64,000 nt of DNA from Pustulibacterium marinum (GCF_900116665.1 NZ_FPBK01000001.1:372001-436000), one strand, 5' to 3'. Positions 17,069 to 26,082 are shown, numbered from the stretch's first letter. A program made the numbers and translations. Notes: generated by a model from the sequence alone, not told the origin.

Positions 17069-19249
17069 ATGAAACATTTATTCATGTATGCTATGCTTTT
17101 TGGAGCCACCGCAATGGGCTGGTCTCAAGAGCAAACACAAGACACATTAACAACCAAAAAAGAACCGGTGAAGCTAGATGAAGTCTCGGTTTCTGCTACT
17201 AGGGTGAATAAGAAAACACCCGTGACCTTTTCTAATATTTCAAAAAAAGAAATCCAAAAGAGAAATTTAGGACAAGACATTCCAATGCTTATGAATTATT
17301 TACCGGGTGTAGTAACTACTTCCGATGCTGGTGCAGGAGTAGGATATACTGGTATTCGGGTTCGTGGTAGCGATGCTACTCGAGTAAACGTTACTATTAA
17401 CGGTGTTCCCTATAATGATAGTGAAAGTCAAGGAACATATTGGGTGAACATGCCCGATTTTGCATCTTCAACAGAAAGTATTCAGTTGCAGCGAGGGGTG
17501 GGAACTTCTACCAATGGTTCGGGAGCTTTTGGAGCAAGTTTAAATTTGTTAACGGAAGGAGTTTCCAATCAATCTTCCGCTCAAATTTCTAATTCCTACG
17601 GAAGTTTTAATACGCACAAACATACCTTGAAGTTTTCTACCGGATTAATGAATGATCATTTTGAAGTTTCTGGTCGGCTTTCTAAAATTGCTTCAGATGG
17701 TTATATAGACAGGGCATCATCTGACCTAAAATCATATTTTTTACAAGGAGCGTATAAAGATAAGAACACCTTAATAAAAGCGTTGGTTTTTGGCGGACAT
17801 GAAATTACGTATCAATCTTGGAACGGATTGGAAGATCCGTATTTGCTAGAGAATGATAGAACGTATAACACCGCCGGAATGTATTATGACGAAGAGGGCA
17901 ATGTTCAGTTTTACGATAATGAAGTAGATAATTATAAGCAAGATCATGCTCAGCTTATTTGGACACAACAGTGGACAGATTTTTGGAATACCAACGTAAC
18001 ACTGCATTATACCTACGGAAGAGGTTTTTATGAGCAGTACAAAGAGGATTCAGATTTTGCAGATTATGGCTTGGAACCAATTGAAATAGGTGGTCAAACT
18101 ATTGATGTAACCGATTTAATTAGAAGAAAATGGTTAGATAATGATTTTTACGGAACTGTTTTTTCTGCAAATTATAGTAAAGAGCAACTAGCGCTCACAT
18201 TTGGTGGAGGCGTTAACCAATATCTAGGCAGACATTTTGGAGAAATTATTTGGGCAAGATATGCGTCTGATAGTGAAATTAGAGATAATTATTACAATGA
18301 TGCTTCTACCAAGAATGATTTGAATGTATTCGCCAAAGCCAACTATAATCTAACCAAACAATGGAGTTTATATGCAGATATGCAATATAGAAGAGTGCGT
18401 TACAAAGCAAATGGTTCAGATACAGGTTTGGTAGATGATACGTTCAATTTTTTTAATCCAAAAGCAGGTTTGAATTTTGAATTGAATACTCAGAACAATT
18501 TTTATTTCTCTTATGCCAGAGCTCATAGAGAACCCAACAGAACTGACTATGAGAATGGAAGTCCAAAACCAGAAAAACTAAATGATTTTGAATTGGGTTG
18601 GCGTTATGAAGCTCCAAAATTCAAACTCAATTCAAACGTATACTATATGCGTTATCAAGATCAGTTGGTGTTAACAGGTGCTTTGGATGAAATTGGTTCT
18701 CCAATCCGTGCCAATAGTGGTGATAGTTATAGATTGGGATTAGAGCTAGATGCTACCATTGCCATTAGTTCTAAATTTGTGATGAGACCCAATTTGGCTT
18801 TGAGTACCAATAAGAATATTGATTTCTATTTTCAAAGAGATGGAGTTTTACAAGATTTAGGAAATACCAATATCTCTTACTCGCCTCAAATTGTGGCAGG
18901 AAATATATTCACTTTTATTCCTAGTACAAACTTTCAGGTTTCCCTATTGTCAAAATATGTGGGAGAACAATACATGGGGAATATAGATGCTGAAGGATCT
19001 AAACTGGCAGATTATTTTATCAATGATGTCAATGTAAATTATACCATTTCTTGTAATAAGGTTTTTAAATCTATCGTGTTTTCTGCATTACTCAACAATA
19101 TATTTAATGTAGAATATATTTCAAACGGATATTTCTATACCTATGATGATACGTGGTCTAGCCCAAATATGGTAACCACTATTGAAGGAGCAGGCTATTA
19201 CCCGCAAGCAAAATTCAATGCATTATTGGGTGTCACGTTAAACTTCTAA
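17069..19249 (+). CDS. TonB-dependent receptor under TPP-riboswitch control (predicted outer-membrane thiamine transporter)
   Basis: The 726-aa receptor has a signal peptide (1-19), a short N-terminal extension without the beta-sandwich domain seen in the other two receptors here, a plug domain (about 40-160; PGVVTTSDAGAGVGYTGIRV then RGSDATRVNVTINGVPYNDS) and a barrel ending in Phe (LGVTLNF). Its expression behind a TPP riboswitch points to uptake of thiamine or a thiamine precursor. Outer-membrane receptors controlled by THI elements are a recognised feature of Bacteroidota. No inner-membrane thiamine transporter or kinase is adjacent. Confidence 0.9.
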   Translation: MKHLFMYAMLFGATAMGWSQEQTQDTLTTKKEPVKLDEVSVSATRVNKKTPVTFSNISKKEIQKRNLGQDIPMLMNYLPGVVTTSDAGAGVGYTGIRVRGSDATRVNVTINGVPYNDSESQGTYWVNMPDFASSTESIQLQRGVGTSTNGSGAFGASLNLLTEGVSNQSSAQISNSYGSFNTHKHTLKFSTGLMNDHFEVSGRLSKIASDGYIDRASSDLKSYFLQGAYKDKNTLIKALVFGGHEITYQSWNGLEDPYLLENDRTYNTAGMYYDEEGNVQFYDNEVDNYKQDHAQLIWTQQWTDFWNTNVTLHYTYGRGFYEQYKEDSDFADYGLEPIEIGGQTIDVTDLIRRKWLDNDFYGTVFSANYSKEQLALTFGGGVNQYLGRHFGEIIWARYASDSEIRDNYYNDASTKNDLNVFAKANYNLTKQWSLYADMQYRRVRYKANGSDTGLVDDTFNFFNPKAGLNFELNTQNNFYFSYARAHREPNRTDYENGSPKPEKLNDFELGWRYEAPKFKLNSNVYYMRYQDQLVLTGALDEIGSPIRANSGDSYRLGLELDATIAISSKFVMRPNLALSTNKNIDFYFQRDGVLQDLGNTNISYSPQIVAGNIFTFIPSTNFQVSLLSKYVGEQYMGNIDAEGSKLADYFINDVNVNYTISCNKVFKSIVFSALLNNIFNVEYISNGYFYTYDDTWSSPNMVTTIEGAGYYPQAKFNALLGVTLNF

Positions 19250-19278
19250 ATTTAAAGGGTGTAAGTTTAGTTAAGCGT

Positions 19279-19316
19279 AAACTACAGAGGTAACTTGTTG
19301 CTTCTGTAGTTTTTTA
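19279..19316 (+). terminator. Terminator of the riboswitch-controlled receptor gene
   Basis: The stem aactacaga/tctgtagtt ends in a run of T, just before the stop of the facing gene at 19314. Confidence 0.75.
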
Positions 19317-19757
19317 GTTTGAAATAGTCAATGTATTTCCGCTAAAATAGGTTTGATAATAGAGTAATGTATAGTTGGCGCCACCATCTTCATCAGATTC
19401 TGAAACCACATTGCCGGTATATAAATTATATTCATACCCTTCACAATTACAAGTACAGTAAACGCCGCCGGTAACTTGCATTGTAGAGCAATCACTAGGA
19501 GCATGGTTGGGACAACTGGCTTCCCAAGCTAGGAAATTATTGAAACCACGATTGATAACTATAATTCCTTTGATTCCTGCATCGTCGTCACCAATGTAAA
19601 CAGCGTTTCCAGGAACTGTGAGGTTGTAATACAAAGGTAAGTTGAGGTTTAAGCTTTTGCTAAAGCTAGCTTCTGATAGATACGGATTTCTATCAATATC
19701 ACTTTTGGCACATGAAATGAATAGAACTATGGTGAGTAAAGAAAAAATTTTTTTCAT
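19314..19757 (-). CDS. Lipoprotein with degenerate Rieske-like fold
   Basis: The 147-aa precursor has a lipoprotein signal peptide with lipobox (LFISC, Cys16). The mature part resembles a Rieske domain: EASCPNHAPSDC corresponds to the first cluster-binding loop and CTCNCEGYEYNLYTG to the second. The usual CxH...CxxH pattern is broken: the first loop is C-x-x-H, and the His of the second (normally C-x-C-H-G) is Glu. A 2Fe-2S cluster is therefore doubtful. It may be a structural or differently liganded relative, and its function is unknown. Confidence 0.6.
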   Translation of the reverse strand: MKKIFSLLTIVLFISCAKSDIDRNPYLSEASFSKSLNLNLPLYYNLTVPGNAVYIGDDDAGIKGIIVINRGFNNFLAWEASCPNHAPSDCSTMQVTGGVYCTCNCEGYEYNLYTGNVVSESDEDGGANYTLLYYQTYFSGNTLTISN

Positions 19758-19867
19758 AGAATGAGGAGACTAATAGTCTCATATAACGTTGAACAAACTG
19801 AATTATTTTTTGTCAGATGAACAAAAAAAACGTTGCAAATTACAAAATCAACTTAAATAAAAAATTG

Positions 19868-19875
19868 TATATTTG
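19868..19875 (+). promoter_or_regulatory. -7 promoter element (TATATTTG) of greA
   Basis: An exact TAnnTTTG match, 56 bp before the ATG at 19932. Confidence 0.55.
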
Positions 19876-19931
19876 CTATGAATCCTCTTCACAACAAAGG
19901 GGATTTTTTGTATTTATAAATCAATGAAGTT

Positions 19932-20405
19932 ATGAGTAAAGTATCATATTATACAGCGGAAGGATTAAAGAAATTAAGAGAAGAATTAAATCATTTGAAA
20001 GATATTGAAAGACCGCGTGCTTCACAGGCAATTGCCGAAGCTAGAGACAAGGGTGATTTATCTGAGAATGCCGAGTATGATGCTGCAAAAGAAGCACAGG
20101 GATTATTAGAAATGAAAATCTCTAAAATGGAAGATACCCTTGCCAATGCAAGATTGATTGATGAATCGCAACTAGACACATCCAAAGTGTTGGTGCTTTC
20201 TACGGTGAAGCTAAAAAACCAGGCAAATGGTATGGAAGTAAAATACACGCTTGTAGCTGAAAGTGAAGCCAATTTAAAAGCCGGAAAAATATCTGTAAAC
20301 TCTCCAATTGGTAAAGGTTTATTAGGTAAGAAAGTTGGCGAAATTGCAGAGATCAAAGTTCCTAACGGAGTTTTGAAAATGGAAGTGCTAGAAATTACTA
20401 GATAA
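19932..20405 (+). CDS. greA: Transcription elongation factor GreA
   Basis: The 157-aa factor stimulates transcript cleavage by backtracked RNA polymerase. The N-terminal coiled coil (1-75; YYTAEGLKKLREELNHL, AIAEARDKGDLSENAEYDAA with the tip acidic residues) and the FKBP-like C-terminal domain (SPIGKGLLGKKVGEIAEIKV) are both complete. It is followed after 83 bp by a HIT-family gene, an order common in flavobacteria. Confidence 0.97.
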   Translation: MSKVSYYTAEGLKKLREELNHLKDIERPRASQAIAEARDKGDLSENAEYDAAKEAQGLLEMKISKMEDTLANARLIDESQLDTSKVLVLSTVKLKNQANGMEVKYTLVAESEANLKAGKISVNSPIGKGLLGKKVGEIAEIKVPNGVLKMEVLEITR

Positions 20406-20431
20406 TATCTTTTTAATCATACACATCATAG

Positions 20432-20464
20432 AATCCTTTGTATCTTTATGCAAAGGATTTTTTA
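20432..20464 (+). terminator. Terminator between greA and the HIT gene
   Basis: The stem aatcctttg/caaaggatt is followed by TTTTTTAG. The loop contains TATCTTTA, close to a -7 element, so the downstream gene's promoter may be nested within it. Confidence 0.65.
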
Positions 20465-20488
20465 GTTAGTTTAAATTCAAATAAAATA

Positions 20489-20878
20489 ATGGCAACAATA
20501 TTTACCAAAATAGTGAATGGAGAAATTCCATGTTATAAAGTAGCAGAAGATGATCAGTTTCTTGCATTTTTAGATGTAAGACCTAATGCAAAAGGACACA
20601 CTTTGTGTATTCCAAAGCAAGAAGTGAACAAAATTTTTGATTTGGATGAAGAAACGTATATGGGGTTAATGGCATTTTCTAGAAAAGTAGCCTTGGCTAT
20701 TGAAAAAGCAATTCCTTGTAAAAGAGTAGGTGTTGCCGTTGTAGGTTTAGAAGTTCCACATGTTCATGTACACTTAATTCCATTAAATGAAATGGGAGAT
20801 ATGAATTTTGCCAACGTTGTTGCTATGGAAACGGAAGAATTTAATGCTGTAGCAAAAGCTATTCAAACATATTTATAG
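20489..20878 (+). CDS. HIT family nucleotide-binding protein
   Basis: The 129-aa protein has the histidine triad HVHVHLIPL (about residues 91-99) and the N-terminal TIFTKIVNGEIPCYKVAEDD pattern of HINT-type AMP-lysine/nucleotide hydrolases. The ATG at 20489 is used. An ATG at 20438 lies inside the greA terminator and would add 17 unrelated residues. Confidence 0.92.
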   Translation: MATIFTKIVNGEIPCYKVAEDDQFLAFLDVRPNAKGHTLCIPKQEVNKIFDLDEETYMGLMAFSRKVALAIEKAIPCKRVGVAVVGLEVPHVHVHLIPLNEMGDMNFANVVAMETEEFNAVAKAIQTYL

Positions 20879-20897
20879 CGGTTTTTTCTGAAGAAGG

Positions 20898-22061
20898 TTA
20901 TACAGCCTTCTTCAGAGAAATCTGCATAGTAGTTCCTTTTCCAATTTCGGAATGTAATACTTTCACTTTTCCTTGGTGGTAATCTTCAATAATTCTTTTT
21001 ACCAACGATAAGCCCAATCCCCAGCCGCGTTTTTTTGTAGTAAAACCGGGTTTAAAAACATTTTTATAATCTTGTTTGTGAATTCCTTTTCCGTTATCGG
21101 TTACAGTGATTTTCACTTCCTTTTCGGTGTCTTCAATTGCCAACTTCAGCGTTCCTTTGCCTCGCATGGCATCAATAGCATTTTTAACCAAATTTTCAAT
21201 GGTCCAACCAAAAAGTTGATTGTTGAGTAAAACAGTAATCTCTTTATTAGGCGCTTCAAATGAAAATTCAACTAACTTAGAGGTTCTGGCTTTCAAATAA
21301 TCAAAGGCACTGTGAGTTTCTGCAACAATATCTAATTCTTGCAATTTAGGGACGGATCCAATTTTTGAGAAACGTTCTGTAATCGTTTGCAATCGGTCAA
21401 TATCTTTTTCAATTTCGGAAGTAATACTTTCATCAATTTCCATGGTTTTGAGCAATTCTGTCCAACCAAGTAAGGAGGAAAGTGGTGTTCCAATTTGGTG
21501 AGCAGTTTCCTTTGCCATTCCCGCCCAAAGTTTATTTTGATCAGATATTTTTGCAGTTCTGTAAAAAAAGTAGACTACCGTTCCAAAAAGAAAAATGATG
21601 AGTAATAATGCCAGTGGATAATACTTCAATTTGTTTAGCAACGCCGAATTTCCGTAATAGAGAATCGCAAGTTTTTCACCATTGTCTACTACTTCTATTG
21701 GTTGATTTTCATATTGAAATTGATCTATTTTATCATTGATGTAAATGGTATCATTTTCCTTGGTGTCATCCATGTTTTGGGTATACATCAAATTCCCGTC
21801 AACATCCATCAAAATCATAGGAGTAGATTTGTTAGACTCCAATATTTTCAACGGAAGCATTAGGTCTACTTCGCTACTTTTGGGCGCATTGATTACAGTT
21901 TGTTGCGCGGCAGCCCAAATTTCCATCTTAGTACGTTCTTCATCTTTAAATTTCTGAAAAAAGTTATAAGTATTCCAGAGAATCAAACTTACAATTACAA
22001 AGGAGGAAACTATTAAAATCCAACGAATGGTATTTCTTTTTTGAAAAAACATGCAGTGCAA
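20898..22061 (-). CDS. Sensor histidine kinase
   Basis: This 387-aa kinase has membrane helices at about 13-32 and 148-168 flanking a short sensor domain. A HisKA domain follows (AGMAKETAHQIGTPLSSLLG), then a HATPase_c domain (ENLVKNAIDAMRGKG, DNGKGIHK, GWGLGLSLVK). The phospho-His lies in ETAHQIGTPLSSL, a variant typical of NtrB-like Bacteroidota kinases. No response regulator is adjacent. An in-frame ATG three codons in (22052) is an equally good start. Confidence 0.88.
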   Translation of the reverse strand: MHCMFFQKRNTIRWILIVSSFVIVSLILWNTYNFFQKFKDEERTKMEIWAAAQQTVINAPKSSEVDLMLPLKILESNKSTPMILMDVDGNLMYTQNMDDTKENDTIYINDKIDQFQYENQPIEVVDNGEKLAILYYGNSALLNKLKYYPLALLLIIFLFGTVVYFFYRTAKISDQNKLWAGMAKETAHQIGTPLSSLLGWTELLKTMEIDESITSEIEKDIDRLQTITERFSKIGSVPKLQELDIVAETHSAFDYLKARTSKLVEFSFEAPNKEITVLLNNQLFGWTIENLVKNAIDAMRGKGTLKLAIEDTEKEVKITVTDNGKGIHKQDYKNVFKPGFTTKKRGWGLGLSLVKRIIEDYHQGKVKVLHSEIGKGTTMQISLKKAV

Positions 22062-22141
22062 TTAGGGTTCTAAATATAAGGTAAAACCAATTATTTTATT
22101 GTTTGGGAAGATAAACATTTTAGAAACTTCTATAGATTGTG

Positions 22142-22149
22142 TAGTTTTG
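22142..22149 (+). promoter_or_regulatory. -7 promoter element (TAGTTTTG) of the DUF3127 gene
   Basis: An exact TAnnTTTG match, 46 bp before the ATG at 22196. Confidence 0.5.
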
Positions 22150-22195
22150 TAATAATTCAGAATAACTCAAATTGCAGGATTAAGATTATAGACGT

Positions 22196-22576
22196 ATGGA
22201 AGTAACAGGGAGAATAAAATTAATAGGAAACGTACAAACTTTTGGTAACAACGGATTTAGAAAAAGAGAAATGGTAGTTACTACCGAAGAGCAATATCCG
22301 CAACCCATTATGATTGAATTTGTACAGGACAAAACCGATTTGTTAAACAATTTTCAAGTTGGGCAACCGGTAAAAGTAAGTATAAACCTTAGAGGTAGAG
22401 AATGGGTAAATCCACAAGGAGAAACCAAGTATTTTAACTCTATTCAAGGTTGGAGAATTGAGTCTATGGCGCAAGATCAGAATCAAGCTCCAGACATGCC
22501 GCCAGTTCCGCCAATGGATTCTTTTGAACCGGCAAACGACTTTAAAGAAGACGATTACGATGATTTACCTTTCTAG
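22196..22576 (+). CDS. DUF3127 family protein (OB-fold, ssDNA-binding-like)
   Basis: The 126-aa protein matches the Bacteroidota DUF3127 family: an N-terminal OB-like beta barrel (MEVTGRIKLIGNVQTFGNNG, FRKREMVVTTEEQYPQ, VKVSINLRGREW) and an acidic disordered tail ending DDYDDLPF, very like the C-terminal tip of single-stranded DNA-binding protein. That tip suggests interaction with the same partner proteins as SSB. The family function is not settled. Confidence 0.88.
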   Translation: MEVTGRIKLIGNVQTFGNNGFRKREMVVTTEEQYPQPIMIEFVQDKTDLLNNFQVGQPVKVSINLRGREWVNPQGETKYFNSIQGWRIESMAQDQNQAPDMPPVPPMDSFEPANDFKEDDYDDLPF

Positions 22577-22599
22577 TAAAGTGTAATAGAAAGTATATA

Positions 22600-22630
22600 A
22601 AAGTGTTTGCTAATGGTAAACACTTTTTTT
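22600..22630 (+). terminator. Terminator of the DUF3127 gene
   Basis: The stem aagtgttt/aaacactt is followed by eight T. Confidence 0.8.
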
Positions 22631-22640
22631 TGTGGTCTAT

Positions 22641-22673
22641 AAATAAAAAAGTCCCGGAACAAACCGGGACTCA
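22641..22673 (-). terminator. Strong minus-strand terminator with no annotated gene upstream
   Basis: The GC-rich stem agtcccgg/ccgggact has its T run (tttttt) only on the minus strand. The minus-strand region feeding it (22674-22826) carries no conventional gene. Confidence 0.7.
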
Positions 22674-22689
22674 ATTCTGTGGTTTTAGG

Positions 22690-22746
22690 TTGTCTTTACA
22701 ACAAACTCAAAAAGCAATGATGAAATAAAAAAGGTTGTAAAGACAA
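22690..22746. repeat. 13-bp perfect inverted repeat with 31-nt loop
   Basis: ttgtctttacaac (22690-22702) and gttgtaaagacaa (22734-22746) are exact complements. A 17-bp direct repeat (tgatgaaataaaaaagg at 22718-22734 and 22766-22782) is interleaved. The layout suggests a structured RNA or protein-binding region. Confidence 0.8.
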
Positions 22747-22826
22747 TAACAAATTTGTCGAATTTTGATGAAATAAAAAAGGAAACCTCTTCATTTTTTA
22801 ACTTTTTAATGTTAATTTGATATTCT

Positions 22827-23462
22827 ATGATTTTCCTTAACGACAGCCTGCAATTTCCTCATCCTGAAAATGCTTCGCCAGAAGGTATTCTTGCAGTTGG
22901 TGGAGATTTATCACCAGAAAGATTGCTTTTGGCTTACAGTGAAGGTATTTTTCCTTGGTTTGATGAAGACCAACCAATACTCTGGTGGTCTCCTGATCCA
23001 CGTATGGTGCTTTTTCCTGAAAAACTAAAGGTTTCTAAAAGTATGCGTCAAATTTTACGACGCAATGAGTTTGTGGTTACCTTTAATCAAGATTTTGAAA
23101 GGGTTATTCGTGCTTGCGCATCTGTAAAGCGAGAAGGTCAATATGGTACTTGGATTACCGAAGATATGATTCAGGCTTATCTAAAGTTACACCACCTTGG
23201 TAAGGCTATTTCTGTAGAGGTATACAAAGAAGACGAGTTAGTTGGCGGTTTGTATGGCATAGATTTAGGAACCGTTTTCTGTGGAGAAAGCATGTTTTCT
23301 AAAGTGAGCAATGCCTCTAAAACAGGTTTTATAACATTGGTTCAAATGCTGAAAGAAAAAGAGTACACACTTATAGATTGCCAAGTGTATACAGATCATT
23401 TGGCTAGTTTAGGAGCAGAAGAAATTCCAAGAATTGAATTTCTAAAATTGTTACATCAGTAA
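22827..23462 (+). CDS. aat: Leucyl/phenylalanyl-tRNA--protein transferase
   Basis: The 211-aa enzyme adds Leu or Phe to N-terminal Lys/Arg of proteins, marking them for ClpAP degradation. Signature stretches are [49 protein letters not shown] and [19 protein letters not shown]. The 3' end overlaps the facing tag gene by 7 bp. Confidence 0.96.
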   Translation: MIFLNDSLQFPHPENASPEGILAVGGDLSPERLLLAYSEGIFPWFDEDQPILWWSPDPRMVLFPEKLKVSKSMRQILRRNEFVVTFNQDFERVIRACASVKREGQYGTWITEDMIQAYLKLHHLGKAISVEVYKEDELVGGLYGIDLGTVFCGESMFSKVSNASKTGFITLVQMLKEKEYTLIDCQVYTDHLASLGAEEIPRIEFLKLLHQ

Positions 23463-24025
23463 GTTTTATTTACTTCGTTATATCTAAAACAGTCTACTTC
23501 GTGGTCATTTACCATTCCGGTTGCTTGCATGTGTGCGTAGATAACCGTGCTACCTACAAATTTAAAACCGCGCTTTTTTAAATCTTTACTTATGGTGTCT
23601 GAAATTTCAGTATTGGCAGGAGCTTCTTTATAATTTGTTACCGAGTTTACAATAGGCTTGTGGTCTACAAATTTCCAAATATACTTACTGAAAGAACCAA
23701 ACTCTTCTTGTATTTTCATAAAAGCTTGCGCATTGCTTACCGTGGCTTTTATCTTCAGCCGGTTTCTTATGATTCCTGGATTTTCTAGTAGAGATGTTAA
23801 CTTGTCTTCAGTATAATGTGCAATTTTTTTATAATCAAAATTGTCCAAAGCCTCTCGAAAGTTTTCTCTTTTTCTAAGAATAGTGATCCAACTCAATCCT
23901 GCCTGAAAAGTTTCCAGAATTAAGAATTCAAAAAGCTTATCATCTTCATATACAGGAACTCCCCATTCTTCATCATGGTATTTTTCGTAGAGGGAATCAC
24001 CCTCGCACCAACCGCATCTTTTCAT
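23456..24025 (-). CDS. tag: DNA-3-methyladenine glycosylase I
   Basis: The 189-aa enzyme excises 3-methyladenine from alkylated DNA. The zinc ligands of the family are present: Cys4 and His17 (MKRCGWCEG...KYHDEEWG) and the C-terminal His/Cys of DHEVDCFRY. The base-pocket region [19 protein letters not shown] is typical. The -7 box TATCTTTG lies upstream on the minus strand at 24068-24075. Confidence 0.96.
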   Translation of the reverse strand: MKRCGWCEGDSLYEKYHDEEWGVPVYEDDKLFEFLILETFQAGLSWITILRKRENFREALDNFDYKKIAHYTEDKLTSLLENPGIIRNRLKIKATVSNAQAFMKIQEEFGSFSKYIWKFVDHKPIVNSVTNYKEAPANTEISDTISKDLKKRGFKFVGSTVIYAHMQATGMVNDHEVDCFRYNEVNKTY

Positions 24026-24067
24026 AAAAATTTCTTAAAAAACAATAAAATGGATAAATCTGAAAAC

Positions 24068-24075
24068 CAAAGATA
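24068..24075 (-). promoter_or_regulatory. -7 promoter element (TATCTTTG) of tag
   Basis: An exact TAnnTTTG match on the minus strand, 42 bp before the tag ATG. Confidence 0.5.
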
Positions 24076-24116
24076 CAATACAGCCGTACATAAACTGAAC
24101 ATTAAAATTCAAAACT

Positions 24117-26054
24117 ATGAAAATTATTAAATCTACACTTTTAGCATTGCCGTTCCTTTTTATGACGGCGTGTGATTCAGATGACGATGCAGGGATGAAC
24201 ATGCCCGTGCAAGAAGATATGACAACATTTGAGTTGAAATCGGTATCAGATCCTTCCATAATGGGGGAGGCAACTTTTATTAAAAATTCTGATAATACCG
24301 TGACTATTGAGTTGGAATTGGATGGAACACCAAGTGGAGGAATGCATCCTGCACACATACATTACAATACTGCTGCAGAAGGCGGTGATATTGCATTAAC
24401 CTTGGGAACAGTTGATGGTTCCACTGGTATGAGTTCTGTAACAGTAAATACTTTGGATGATGGTTCAAGTATTACGTATGCAGAGTTATTAAATTTTGAC
24501 GGTTATATAAATGTACACGCAAGTGCTGATGATCTAGGGACATTAGTAGCACAAGGAGATATAGGTCAAAATGCTTTAACTGGAGAAATGATGGCTTACG
24601 ATCTAAATTCAGTAGCAAATCCTGATATTTCTGGTAGTGCAACGTTTTACGAAAGAATGAATGGAGAAACCTTGATTTCAGTAATGTTGATGAATACACC
24701 TGCTGGCGGATCTCACCCAGGGCATATTCACATGAATACAGCTGCAGAAGGTGGCGGAATCGCTTTAACATTGACTCCGGTAGATGGAGATACAGGAATG
24801 AGTATGACGAATGCTGCCATGCTTGATGACGGAACTATGGTAACTTATGATGATTTAATTGATTACGATGGATACATCAATATTCATGCAAGTGCCGATG
24901 ATTTAGCAACATTGGTTGCACAAGGCGATATAGGTCAAAATGCCTTAACTGGTGAATCAATGGCTTATGATTTAAATTCAGTAGCAAATCCTGATATTTC
25001 TGGTAGTGCAACCTTCTATGAAAGAATGAATGGAGAAACCTTGATTTCAGTAATGTTAATGAACACACCTGCTGGCGGATCTCACCCAGGGCATATTCAT
25101 ATGAATACAGCTGCAGAAGGTGGCGGAATCGCTTTAACATTGACTCCGGTAAATGGAGATACAGGAATGAGTATGACGAATGCTGCGATGCTTGATGACG
25201 GAACTATGGTAACCTATGATGATTTAATTGATTACGATGGATACATCAATATTCATGCAAGTGCCGACGATTTAGCGACATTAGTTGCACAAGGAGACAT
25301 AGGTCAAAATGCTTTAACTGGAGAAATGATGGCTTATGATCTAAATTCAGTAGCAAATCCTGATATTTCTGGTAGTGCAACCTTCTATGAAAGAATGAAT
25401 GGAGAAACCTTGATTTCAGTAATGCTAATGAACACACCTGCCGGCGGATCTCATCCAGGGCATATCCATATGAACACTGCAGCAGAAGGTGGCGGAATCG
25501 CTTTAACATTGACTCCGGTAAATGGAGATACAGGAATGAGTATGACCAATGCAGCCATGCTTGATGACGGAACTATGGTAACCTATGATGATTTAATTGA
25601 TTACGATGGATACATCAACATTCATGCAAGTGCCGATGATTTGGCAACATTAGTTGCACAGGGTGATATAGGTCAAAATGCTTTAACTGGAGAAACAACC
25701 ACCTATAGTTTAGCTACCGTAGATGTAGCAGGAATTAGTGGTAGTGTTATGTTTTCAGAACGTATGAATGGTGAGGCTTTAGCAACTATTATGTTAATGA
25801 ACACACCAAATGGCGGAATGCACCCAGCACATATTCATATGAATGATGCCGCTACTGGAGGTGGAATTTTATTCACTTTTAACAGTGTTGATGGTACTAC
25901 AGGAATGAGTAAAACCAATGTGAGTATTCTAGATGATGGTACTTCTTTTATGTACGATGATGTACTTACAGTGAATGGTTATGTAAACGTTCACTTGAGT
26001 GCTGATAATCTAGGAACACTTGTAGCGCAAGGAAATATTGGAATTAATGACTAA
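24117..26054 (+). CDS. Lipoprotein with five tandem CHRD domains
   Basis: The 645-aa precursor has a lipoprotein signal peptide (lipobox MTAC, Cys19) and then five CHRD (chordin-type) domains of about 123 residues. Each has the pattern SGSATFYERMNGETLISVML, HPGHIHMNTAAEGGGIALTL, DDLIDYDGYINIHASADDLA and TLVAQGDIGQNALTG. The HPxHIH core could bind metal. Domains 2-4 are almost identical, while 1 and 5 are diverged, so the middle of the gene expanded recently. The role is unknown; bacterial CHRD proteins are mostly extracellular and uncharacterised. The gene is monocistronic. Confidence 0.88.
   Translation: MKIIKSTLLALPFLFMTACDSDDDAGMNMPVQEDMTTFELKSVSDPSIMGEATFIKNSDNTVTIELELDGTPSGGMHPAHIHYNTAAEGGDIALTLGTVDGSTGMSSVTVNTLDDGSSITYAELLNFDGYINVHASADDLGTLVAQGDIGQNALTGEMMAYDLNSVANPDISGSATFYERMNGETLISVMLMNTPAGGSHPGHIHMNTAAEGGGIALTLTPVDGDTGMSMTNAAMLDDGTMVTYDDLIDYDGYINIHASADDLATLVAQGDIGQNALTGESMAYDLNSVANPDISGSATFYERMNGETLISVMLMNTPAGGSHPGHIHMNTAAEGGGIALTLTPVNGDTGMSMTNAAMLDDGTMVTYDDLIDYDGYINIHASADDLATLVAQGDIGQNALTGEMMAYDLNSVANPDISGSATFYERMNGETLISVMLMNTPAGGSHPGHIHMNTAAEGGGIALTLTPVNGDTGMSMTNAAMLDDGTMVTYDDLIDYDGYINIHASADDLATLVAQGDIGQNALTGETTTYSLATVDVAGISGSVMFSERMNGEALATIMLMNTPNGGMHPAHIHMNDAATGGGILFTFNSVDGTTGMSKTNVSILDDGTSFMYDDVLTVNGYVNVHLSADNLGTLVAQGNIGIND
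24591..25697 (+). repeat. Three near-identical 369-bp tandem repeats inside the CHRD gene
   Basis: Units are 24591-24959, 24960-25328 and 25329-25697, each encoding 123 residues and differing by scattered, mostly silent changes. The exact period keeps the reading frame, so unequal recombination can change the domain count without breaking the gene. Confidence 0.9.
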
Positions 26055-26082
26055 TTTTACATAAGTTCATGTGTTTTTGTTA

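Noticed and set aside
20888-20915. Hairpin ctgaagaagg/ccttcttcag between the HIT and kinase genes as a terminator
   Set aside because: The stem is good, but neither strand has a T run directly after it, and it covers the end of the kinase gene.
24472-25509. Three similar minus-strand open frames of 87-99 codons opposite the CHRD repeats
   Set aside because: They recur only because the plus-strand coding repeats recur. The products are low-complexity Leu/His-rich and resemble nothing.
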